A stretch of 64,000 nucleotides of DNA from Helicoverpa zea (Eukaryota > Arthropoda > Insecta > Lepidoptera > Noctuidae), in the NCBI RefSeq assembly GCF_022581195.2, contig NC_061462.1, positions 6,448,001 through 6,512,000 of the forward strand, in the 5' to 3' direction. How positions within the stretch are numbered: position 1 is the stretch's first letter; each line of letters starts with the position of its first letter. The notes under the pieces were generated by a model. The model saw nothing but the letters and a program-made list of their open reading frames with translations. It did no database searches and had not been told where the DNA came from. Made by a program: the position numbers and the translations under genes. This document shows, one piece after another, positions 56,001-64,000 of this stretch.

Positions 56001-57991
56001 CTAGATGCGAGTATTTAAGATAAGATCTTGTAACTGAATTAATTAGGTGTCACACAGTTTGAGACATCATTTTGAAACTAAAATCAAAATATATATTTGG
56101 CTTAAATCCATCGAGCTTGCGGCAGATTTTTCCAACTGAACTCACAAATGTGACAAACATGTTTGCCTGTGAAGATAAATATTGGTGTTTATATGAAAGT
56201 TCGTTTTGTAAAAGTAAATTGTTTTATGGTCGGTAGTCAACGTACAGGTATACAAATACAAACAGAATAAAAATCACATAAAGAGTGCATTTCTTTATAT
56301 AATACTCGTTTCATTAGAAATGGACTCTTTTTAAATCTCGCATTTGTAATGATTGTGGCTCATAACATTAAAATACAAAAATACGTTTTTTTTTATGGAG
56401 TAGGTAGATAGATGCTGACTTTGTATTTTGTCTCAGATATTAGGTTATTTTGAAGGGTCACTAATCCGAACCTAATCCAAACACATTTATCTGCCGTTTA
56501 ACCCTTTAAATTAAATGCTATAAGGGTTTTTAGGGATACACAAAATACGCCTACTAGATAAAGGTGACTTACTGCTCTAATTCGCTATGAAGGGCACATG
56601 AAGGCATAGGGAAATAAATATTTGAACAGGCCTTTTCAAATCCTCAAGTAAATTCACTCATTAGTTTATAACGTCATATATTCACAAAACTAACATTTCA
56701 CCTTTATAATTTTACTTGCTAAAAGATCACATTGCGGTACTGAAAAGGTTCTACAACTCTTCTTTAATTATGTAAATATGTATAAGAAATTAAGTGAAAA
56801 CAGGCTTTGGGTTGGCTGTTTTATTCCAAAAGGCTGAATCTCTAATTTAACTAAAATCTCTGATTTCACCAAAATGAAGCCAACTTTAGTGAACCTAGGT
56901 AAGTATCGTCTACTCTACAGAAAGATATATGAATAATACAGTAGAATGATTTTGTAGGTTTAACGTATGTATGGTAAACCCACAAAGTTTGATGTAAAAA
57001 GTCAACCCCTATTTAAAGGGTATTTAAATTATATGGGTCAGATTAAGATGAGCTACACGGCAGTAACAATAAAAATGTCATTGAACACGTTCTCAATAAA
57101 AATTACAGCAATATAACACCTGTGATAATAACACTTTCGTAAATCGATGGCTTAGCTCACTCCCAAAAGATTGAACATTAATATTATACCTATGTACAGC
57201 CGGAAGGTATTTTCGCTGATAGGTACTTAGTTACCTTCTCAACATGAGAGGAGGCCTGTGCCCAGCAATGGGACGATAAAAAATCTGATGATGATGATGA
57301 GGTACTTAGTTAATGACTAAATTATTTACTTTTGTAATACAATTATTATGATGGTGCAATTATTTGCACGAGCTTCATATAATAGTAGCTCGCTAAGGCT
57401 AAAAACAAATAAAATTTCAGCCATCGGAAAAACTGCGAAAATGTTTGTGAATTTCGAATATATAGAAAATAATAAAATAATTTTAAGGCACAACGTTTAT
57501 TTAGTAAGCTTCTTCGAATATTTACGTCCCAGGTGTGCTGTGCGTGAGAAGAATAGAGATCATAAAAGTAATATTGATTTCACAATTTTTAGGACCACCG
57601 ATAATCTAGACGCAGACGGTCTACGTGGACCCAGACGACCATATTTTTTCCACCAAGTCTATACTATTCAAGTTTATACAAAGTTTATACAAGAAATATA
57701 CTGCGAATTTATTTTTAGTTATTCCATATAACCCAGTCAATGGTTATATGGTTATATGATATCGATTTCAGATATCACAATTACTATACAAACAGAAACA
57801 ATCTTTGAAAAATACAAAACTTTGTGATAATACCACGTAAATACACACCACTTGCCTATATGGAGATCCATTGCTTAGTGCGAGTCATGATGGCAGGGAT
57901 GGGAAAACATTCATAAAGCACGCTTTAACAACAGCTCTTGTCGACATCAGAAACAGACTCTTCAATTAATATATCTGTATGTCAAACTCAC
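53006..57991 (-). other. Receptor intron (about 5 kb)
   Basis: Lies between the TM5 and TM6-TM7 exons. AT-rich, with one tailed micro-insertion (57,234-57,300) and an unassigned plus-strand frame at 57,348-57,731 (see findings). No other exon seen. Confidence 0.6.
57234..57300 (+). mobile_element. RTE 3'-end micro-insertion with 13-bp TSD
   Basis: A 67-bp insert contains GAGGCCTGTGCCCAGCAATG followed by GGACG, the recurrent RTE 3' end, and closes with a GATGATGATGATGA tail. AGGTACTTAGTTA flanks it on both sides (57,221-57,233 and 57,300-57,312, overlapping the tail by one base). It is an extremely 5'-truncated target-primed insertion. Confidence 0.8.
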
Positions 57992-58139
57992 CTTTCTCTT
58001 AGCTCTGACGACCTGCATCTGATGATGAGTACATTCGCCGATAGCCCGCCCTCGAAGCGCCGCACTCATTCGTGCGTACGCCCAGACCATTACCGACATA
58101 GGGACTACATACGTCACAGCCAGGAACACCAAGTTATAT
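57992..58139 (-). CDS. Tachykinin/natalisin-type neuropeptide receptor, TM5-ICL3 exon
   Basis: A 148-base exon with a TTGTTGCAG acceptor and a GTGAGT donor. One base completes the codon from the previous exon. Then come YNLVFLAVTYVVPMSVMVWA (TM5 with its conserved Pro) and YARMSAALRG. The third intracellular loop RAIGECTHHQMQVVRAKRK follows. SIGEC/AIGEC followed by a basic KRK directly before TM6 is typical of tachykinin-type receptors, and the loop is short as in that family. The exon ends on a complete codon, so the next exon starts in phase with VVRMF. Confidence 0.9.
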
Positions 58140-59559
58140 CTGCAACAAATAAAGGATTTTAAACCTTAGAACGACGTATTTGGGTTTGTGTTTGCATGGA
58201 TTGGTTTTGTTAATAAATTCTTTCATTTATGAAATATTGCTATTTATTATAAAATGTTGTTGACAAATCTTCATATTTTTAAACTGATTTACTGAAATAC
58301 GTCTTCATCAAAATTAAGCCTTAGTTTTTTTCTTATAAATGAAAACTTTTACTAGATTTTTTCGTGAGCTCCAAAAGACTTTTTAAAACTACACAAAATG
58401 TTTTGACTTTAACTCCACTCATTTCTATGAAACTTGAACTTTGTAAATAGTAATCTTCTTAATTAAGTTAACACAGACTTTATTTTAGATTAGCGACGTG
58501 TAAATTCGAATTACAACAAACTGAATTCAATTTGTTTGCTAACAACTTAAAATTTTAAATTATTTTTCAAGACTTAAATGACACGTCCTACACAAAGTGT
58601 AAGTCAAATACCTAATGGGCTGCGGGTTTTTCGAAAGAGATACCGCAGCCCTGGTACATAAAAGGCCTGTGACGGAACACGACGTTTTTTAGTCAGCAAG
58701 AGTCTGACACTCCCTCACCGCTGCTAACCCACAGCGGGAGGGGTCATTTGATGATTTTTGACGTCGTTAAAAAAAAATCATTTAGTACTTAATTAAAAGA
58801 ACCTTAAGTTAAGAACACTAAACTATAAATTAGATTGTATTGCTGTCTGAGTTGTCCTACTATAGGTATATTTAATTCAATCAATATTTATCCTACAATA
58901 TGTTCACTAGCCTCGGATTTAAAAGGTCTCTTTATTTGCGACAAGAGAATCATTCTTCCCTTGCAGGTACCTTGACTTTTCTTAAGACGTATTATCATAG
59001 CCTAGGAACCCTAATAAGATGTATTTATTGTTGGGAAAATAGGCTAAGGTAGTAAACTTATCTGACCTGACCTTCAAGGGATTTATACCTACATATTAGG
59101 TTTGTCCCCATTCCCAGTATTGTGGTTTCAGATATATTTTTAAGGCTTATAGAAATATGTAATTAGATTCTGACAGTAGGTTTCATTTTAATCTCATTCT
59201 AGCGTAGAATAATATTTGAAGACGATTGAAAAACAAAAGAGCGTGTAATTTCTAGAACAATCTTATTCTTTGTCCCCAACGAATGTCGTACTTATTAAGA
59301 AGGTGAGCCAATTAATTAACACGAGCCTAAATGGCTTACCACACCTTTTCTTAAATTAAAATTAAGTGGCATCTGCTTTAATTTTAACTCAATTTATCAA
59401 GTAATACAAAAAAGTTTCTTTAATAAAATCTCGTAGTAAATTGATACGAATAATATCAGAAGTTACCTTTATCAATCAAAAGAAGTTTTTTAAGAAAGTC
59501 TACAATATCATCTATGTATATTGTTTTTTAGATAGTTTGATAGTTTGATTAATACTTAC
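58140..59559 (-). other. Receptor intron (about 1.4 kb)
   Basis: Between the ECL2 and TM5 exons. It holds one A-tailed repeat at 58,617-58,777; the rest is AT-rich. Confidence 0.6.
58617..58777 (+). mobile_element. Interspersed repeat with A-tail (copy 2)
   Basis: Related to 31,548-31,707. It shares CGCAGCCCTGGTACATAAAA, CTCCCTCACCGCTGCTAACC and the ATGATTTTTGACGTCGTT end followed by A residues. Confidence 0.6.
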
Positions 59560-59637
59560 ACATAATCAGTTTTTGAGGACGGGTAACTGCCGTCGGGCCA
59601 TTTAATGAAACATATTTCTCTGTCACCATTAACATAC
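59560..59637 (-). CDS. Tachykinin/natalisin-type neuropeptide receptor, ECL2 exon
   Basis: A 78-base exon between a TTTGTTGCAG acceptor and a GTAAGT donor, encoding YVNGDREICFIKWPDGSYPS and then SKTDYV. ICFIKWPDG contains the conserved Cys that pairs with TM3 in class A receptors, and WPDGxYP is a hallmark of the second extracellular loop of insect tachykinin-type receptors. Two bases (GT) carry over and, with the A of the next exon, make Val before YNLVF, so the join is exact. The upstream exon must end in phase 2; it was not found in this window. Confidence 0.85.
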
Positions 59638-61355
59638 CTGCAACAAACAAAACTCGTATGAGAAGAATATTTCATTTTTCAACATTTTTTTTTTTGCTGA
59701 GTAAAATTGAATACCTACCATTGAAATATAACACCGATTTCTCTATTTTAAGCGGTAAGCGTACAGTAAATGCCAGGATTTGTACAAAATATTATTATGT
59801 TGACATCACATAAAACGAGAACTTTATCCACTACCTAAATACAAATTCAAGCTAATTTCATGGACTGAACAATAAACGTCCTCCGAATACGTATAAAAAA
59901 GTAATAAAATCTAGGGTGATAAAATGTTACATCTCATGAATGACACTAACTTTACAGCCAGGTTTCGTTTACAATCAAAACTTCAAGCTTTGGCACAAAA
60001 GTCAAGTAAAACTCGTTGTTTTACTACCTTTTATTATTCAACTTTCACCATTTTCCGCCATTATATAATGGTTACAAATTGCACCAATGAATAGGAATTG
60101 TTTGCAATTTTCTGCATTTAATTGTAGTTCACCAATTTTGCTTTGTTGCTCCCAATTAGAGTGACTTTCAATAGTTTACACTGAAAAGCGAAATAATAAA
60201 ATTTCTTCGTCGCCAAAAATAAATTGATAGTTAACGACTAGGCAGCAGACGTTGCAATATATTTTACACTCCCGATAACGAGTTTGATGACATGGGGGCA
60301 CAGACTGCTGTTACAAAGCCAAAAACTTTTGTTCTAAGAATTTTATCAAAGCAAAAATTTCAAACTAGGAACGTTATGGTTCATTGATCTTAAAAAAGAA
60401 GAAGGAAAGTTATTCAACCTGTAAAATAAAAAGTAAAAGTTCTCCAAAAAGTTTTTCAAGGAAAATAAGTTCATAATTATTTCTTTGTGATAGAATTTGG
60501 CGGTGTGTCGATAATTTGTATTTTGATATCCTTACTCCTACTTTCTGTCAGACGTAAGTAACGTGAGAGGAAACCAATTCAAAATCAATTCAGGCAATGT
60601 TTATTGATAAAAGTTTTAATAAGGAATAAGTTTTAACTCTGATTTATTGAATACAAAGGGAAGGGTAAGAAACTTTATATGAGGGCTTTCTTCAGACGCC
60701 ATTAAAAGATTTTATTGTTACGATGTTTTAGCTTTTAAACCGTTTAATTTTATTTATAGTTTGTTTTGTACTGCTAGGTATGTAGTAGGGGTCAAAGGGG
60801 GCAGTCATTTTTTATTATTATATGTAGCAAGCTCATTAACGTTCATAGCTACATTATATGTATCTTGTAGAGTCTACAAAAACTACTGTCTACAATGTAG
60901 ACAGTTTTCATAATGTGCTTACGACACATAGATTTATGGGCAGTAGTTGCAACAATAAATAAATGAATTTTGTCAATTTGCTAATAAACATTAAAAAAAC
61001 TTTCATGTTTCTTTCTTTGAAAAAAAAAACAACAATATTCATTGAACATTGTCAGCTAACTAAAAGATACTTTTTTAAACAATTTATCAAGCAATTTAGC
61101 AATAATGCTTAACAAATTGTTCTCAATTGAATACTTATAGCAAAATAATTTAATTTGAATACTGAGTACCCACTTTCCACAGCTAATGAGTGATTCAGAC
61201 TTTTAGATAAGATGCAGAACTTTAACAATTTACATCTGTATTTATTTGAACGATGTTTTAAAATGATCTACATTTGTAAACAAACGAGACTGTTAACTAG
61301 TTTGAATTTACAAAAATGAGAGCTTTTAACATACCTACGAGTAACTCGTGGATTA
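59638..61355. other. Probable receptor intron, nothing recognised
   Basis: AT-rich. I searched the minus strand for TM1-TM4 (a DRY motif and TM4 Trp) and found nothing convincing. Confidence 0.4.
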
Positions 61356-61357
61356 TA

Positions 61358-61589
61358 TCGGGTGTGTCGTAATTACGTAATCACATTAAATCCTATCACA
61401 TATATTTTATGATATTCTATGGCAAATTGTTAAAAAAAATAACCTAATCCATTCAGTGGTTTGGCCACATTAGTCATTTACTTTGAAAATTTTATTTTTA
61501 CATATTTTTTTGTTTTTTGTGCTAATCGACTTATATTCACCAGTATATTAACGTATTTAATTCAATGTGATTAGGTACAACACACCCGA
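61358..61589. mobile_element. MITE with TA target duplication
   Basis: Ends TCGGGTGTGTCGTAATTACG and the inverse of the right end, TCGGGTGTGTTGTACC, with TAATCACATT continuing in both arms. TA borders both sides (61,356-61,357 and 61,590-61,591). 232 bp, AT-rich, no frame. Confidence 0.75.
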
Positions 61590-61591
61590 TA

Positions 61592-62106
61592 CATAACCTA
61601 ATCATAATTTTACCAGCAATGCATAAACAATATGCGATCGAAAACACAGATTCGAACTTTTCAGAAATTGGGTGAGATTAGATCCACAGGTACAGCTCAA
61701 CTATAAACATCGAATAAATATGTCAAAAAAAGCTGTAACGGTACTAACAAAATATTCAATTACTGTAGCTGTACTGAACTACATTCTAATAGTTCCGTTT
61801 GTAAGGAGTTTTGTTATGTTAAGCAATACGAAACTTTTCTCGGTACAAACTTGGTCTGTTGTACAATTTCCGCGGAAAACGAAAATTCAATTGGAAACTC
61901 TAAAACATTATTTCGTTTGGCAACTTTAAATGAAACAAACATTTGTTTAATCTTTTAATAATAATACCATTGATGTTGACGAAAATTCCAAAAATCTCTC
62001 CTATTTGATTAGACTTTCGTAATTTACTTTGTTTCTTATTACAAGTTATGTTATTTCAATGTAAAAATCACTTGTACCCAGAACTGGAGTTATTTAAGTG
62101 GTGTGT
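61592..62106. other. Non-coding, nothing recognised
   Basis: AT-rich. An 85-codon plus-strand frame at 61,672-61,929 has no family features. Confidence 0.35.
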
Positions 62107-62119
62107 GTACCCACATTCA

Positions 62120-62503
62120 TCATCCTCCGAGCCTTTTTCCCAAACTATGTTGGGGTCGGCTTCCAGTCTAACCGGATTCAGCTGAGTACCAGTGCTTTAC
62201 AAGAAGCGACTGCCTATCTGACCTCCTCAACCCAGTTACCCGGGCAACCCGATACCCCTTGGTTAGACTGGTGTCAGACTTACTGGCTTCTGACTACCCG
62301 TAACGACTGCCAAGGATGTTCAATGACAGCCGGGACCTACAGTTTAACGTGCCATCCGAAACACAATCATTGGTGTCTAAGATATACTTAGAAAGTACAT
62401 ACAAACTTAGAAAAGTTGCATTGGTACTTGCCTGACCTGGAATCGAACACGCGCCCTCATACTCGAGAGGTTGGTTCTTTGCCCACTAGGCCACCACGAC
62501 TTC
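62120..62503 (-). mobile_element. Full-length tRNA-derived SINE with 13-bp TSD
   Basis: The minus strand begins GTCGTGGTGGCCTAGTGGGC (A box TGGCCTAGTGGG) and has the B box GTTCGATTCC at about 62,439-62,448, giving an internal RNA polymerase III promoter. A long body and the 3' end GGCTCGGAGGATGATGA follow. GTACCCACATTCA flanks it on both sides (62,107-62,119 and 62,504-62,516). It is the reference copy for the truncated SINE at 8,036-8,223. The GATGA tail matches that of the RTE LINE, which probably supplies the enzymes. Confidence 0.9.
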
Positions 62504-62516
62504 GTACCCACATTCA

Positions 62517-63052
62517 AATAACATTAATTAAAATTTACTTTTGTGAGTAACATAGCAAACTAGTTTTGTACAAATAAAATGCAAAATAACTTCTATTTCA
62601 AAGGGTTTAAGCGTTTTCGTATGCCATATCTACAAAGAGCCATCGCTCAAAGCACTAGTTAGAACATCGAAGCATTTTTAATTTTGTTGCATACGTCAAA
62701 TACCAGTTTACTCATCAAAAAGTCGTAACTTTTTTTGTATCGATAGGTCAAGTGAACTTTACTTCTATTGAGGAGAACAAAAGATTTTTTGAGTTTTGAT
62801 TGGCTCCAAAATTTAGGCTCCTGCAATTTGAGCGTTATTTACAGTGTCAACTGACGTAATCCAATTGGTTTGCGCGATGCAGGCAGATCCGACCCAGTGG
62901 ACGGTGTAACTAGGTACTTGACTACCAGCTGTGATCGGCACTTTCTGCTCAACAACGCTTTGAATGGTGCCACGCAATTAGCCCTGGCCTTTTGGCACAA
63001 GTTTGTTAATAGTGTAAACACAGAATGAGTCTTTCAGTATACACTGGCCATT
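62517..63052. other. Non-coding, with one unexplained open segment
   Basis: At 62,850-63,027 the plus strand has an open segment of about 58 codons with a protein-like composition (see findings). Otherwise nothing recognised. Confidence 0.35.
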
Positions 63053-63357
63053 TTTCGGGGGTTACGTACCCAAAGGGTAAAACGGGACCCTATTGTTTTC
63101 GCTCCTCTGTCCGGCCGCCCGTCCGTCCGTCCGTCCATCTGTCACCAGTCTGTATCTCATGAACCGTGATAGTTAGAGAGTTGGAATTTTCACAGATGAT
63201 TTATTTCTGTTGCCGCTATAACAACAAATACTGAAAACTAGAATACAATAAATATTTAGGGGGGCTCCCATACATCAAACGTGATTTTTTGTCCGTTTTA
63301 ATAAATAATGGTGCGGAACCCTTCGTGCGCGAGTCCGACGTACTTGGCCGGTTTTTA
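63053..63357 (-). repeat. Interspersed repeat, GGTTCCG / GAGTCGGACTCG family (copy 2)
   Basis: Diverged relative of 12,639-13,203. It has a (CCGT)n microsatellite near 63,115, TATCTCATGAACCGTGATAG, and the end CGGAACCCTTCGTGCGCGAG followed by TCCGACGTACTTGGCCGG. No frame. Confidence 0.65.
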
Positions 63358-64000
63358 CGTCGACGACGGTCTCATAGTCAACAAATAAAAAAAACTTAGA
63401 CTTTGCTTTCAGATTGGCAGATAGAGGCAGTCATCGAGTTGGTCGAGATTTGAGAGAAAATATGAAGAAGAAAAAGACAAACAGACAAGAAGACAAACAA
63501 GTTTTTAAAGTGATAAAGTTTAGTTACAATTTGAGAAGGTTCTAGCAAGGTCGATTACGCGGTACAAATGCTGTAGGATTAGAGTAAACTAGGCTAAAAT
63601 TCGTAAATAAATCGTAACTGTGGAATACAACAGTGGCAGTTAACTGGACCCTCGAGAATACCCGACGACCGACAGCGACGGACAAAATTATATTTAAGAC
63701 TTCTAGACTACACGTAGCTTTGAAAGACTCTAAAATTATTTAGTCCTTCTGGTACATAGAATATCAGTTCACTTCTTCTAGAGAATAACTGAGACCCATA
63801 AAATGAAAAAAAGCATTAGTCCGTCAACTGCATTTCAATTGCAATTAGCAATTTAGCCAGTCTATGAGATCCAAGATGGAGATGGTCCCAAATTGTGGCC
63901 ATCCCAATTAAATAGGAGACGGTTTTCAGTCTGAACAGATGCACTGACTACCATTATTTTACATGGAGTGACTGTCCATCTAACTTAAACACCCCTTGAT
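63358..64000. other. Non-coding up to the window end
   Basis: No gene or recognised repeat. Confidence 0.4.

Noticed and set aside
1..64000. CRISPR arrays, bacterial operons or phage genes
   Set aside because: Composition, introns, SINEs and TIR elements show an insect nuclear genome; no spaced direct-repeat arrays were seen.

Overview
The window looks like AT-rich, repeat-laden insect DNA, most likely from a moth or butterfly. The evidence is tRNA-derived SINEs with GATGATGA tails, RTE-type LINE 3' ends, CCCGCG-headed interspersed repeats, and repeats carrying GGTTCCG and GTGCGAGTCGGACTCG blocks. I recall these as typical of Lepidoptera, but I could not run a search. There are no bacterial-type operons. 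Host coding sequence is sparse and split by introns.

Host genes. (1) At about 47.67-59.64 kb on the minus strand, four exons in matching splice phase encode the second extracellular loop through TM5, TM6, TM7 and helix 8 of a rhodopsin-class GPCR of the tachykinin/natalisin receptor family. A fifth, C-terminal exon near 42.65 kb is tentative. The TM1-TM4 exons were not found and probably lie beyond the right edge. (2) At 8,699-9,372 on the minus strand, a two-exon gene predicts a 203-residue secreted protein that I do not recognise.

Mobile DNA dominates. 0-2.4 kb: the 3' part of an RTE-like LINE and a second fragment. 4.5-6.3 kb: a decayed Copia retrotransposon. 8.0-8.3 kb: a SINE fragment between two identical 97-bp direct repeats. 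14.3-14.7 kb: a SINE with an 8-bp target-site duplication (TSD). 16,306-21,020: a full-length Gypsy (mag-like) element with identical 170-bp LTRs and GTAAA TSDs; its pol is split by a short palindromic insert. 30.7-31.5 kb: a higher-order tandem repeat. 31.85-32.32 kb: a long, almost perfect inverted repeat. 34,520-39,001: a BEL/Pao element with AATCC TSDs. It lost pol and the first 19 bases of its 3' LTR, and its gag is interrupted by a 2.1-kb terminal-inverted-repeat transposon carrying an intron-containing Cys-rich mini-gene. 44,644-46,535: an apparently intact DD41D Tc1/mariner-type transposon. MITE-like palindromes occur at 3.7, 22.4, 39.7, 49.5, 50.4 and 61.4 kb, and a full SINE with 13-bp TSDs lies at 62.1-62.5 kb.

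The elements can be partly ordered in time. The Gypsy and BEL LTR pairs look identical, so both insertions are recent. The BEL deletion and the 2.1-kb transposon insertion probably came after BEL landed. No CRISPR arrays, rRNA genes or stand-alone tRNA genes were seen. All alignments and identity statements were made by eye.
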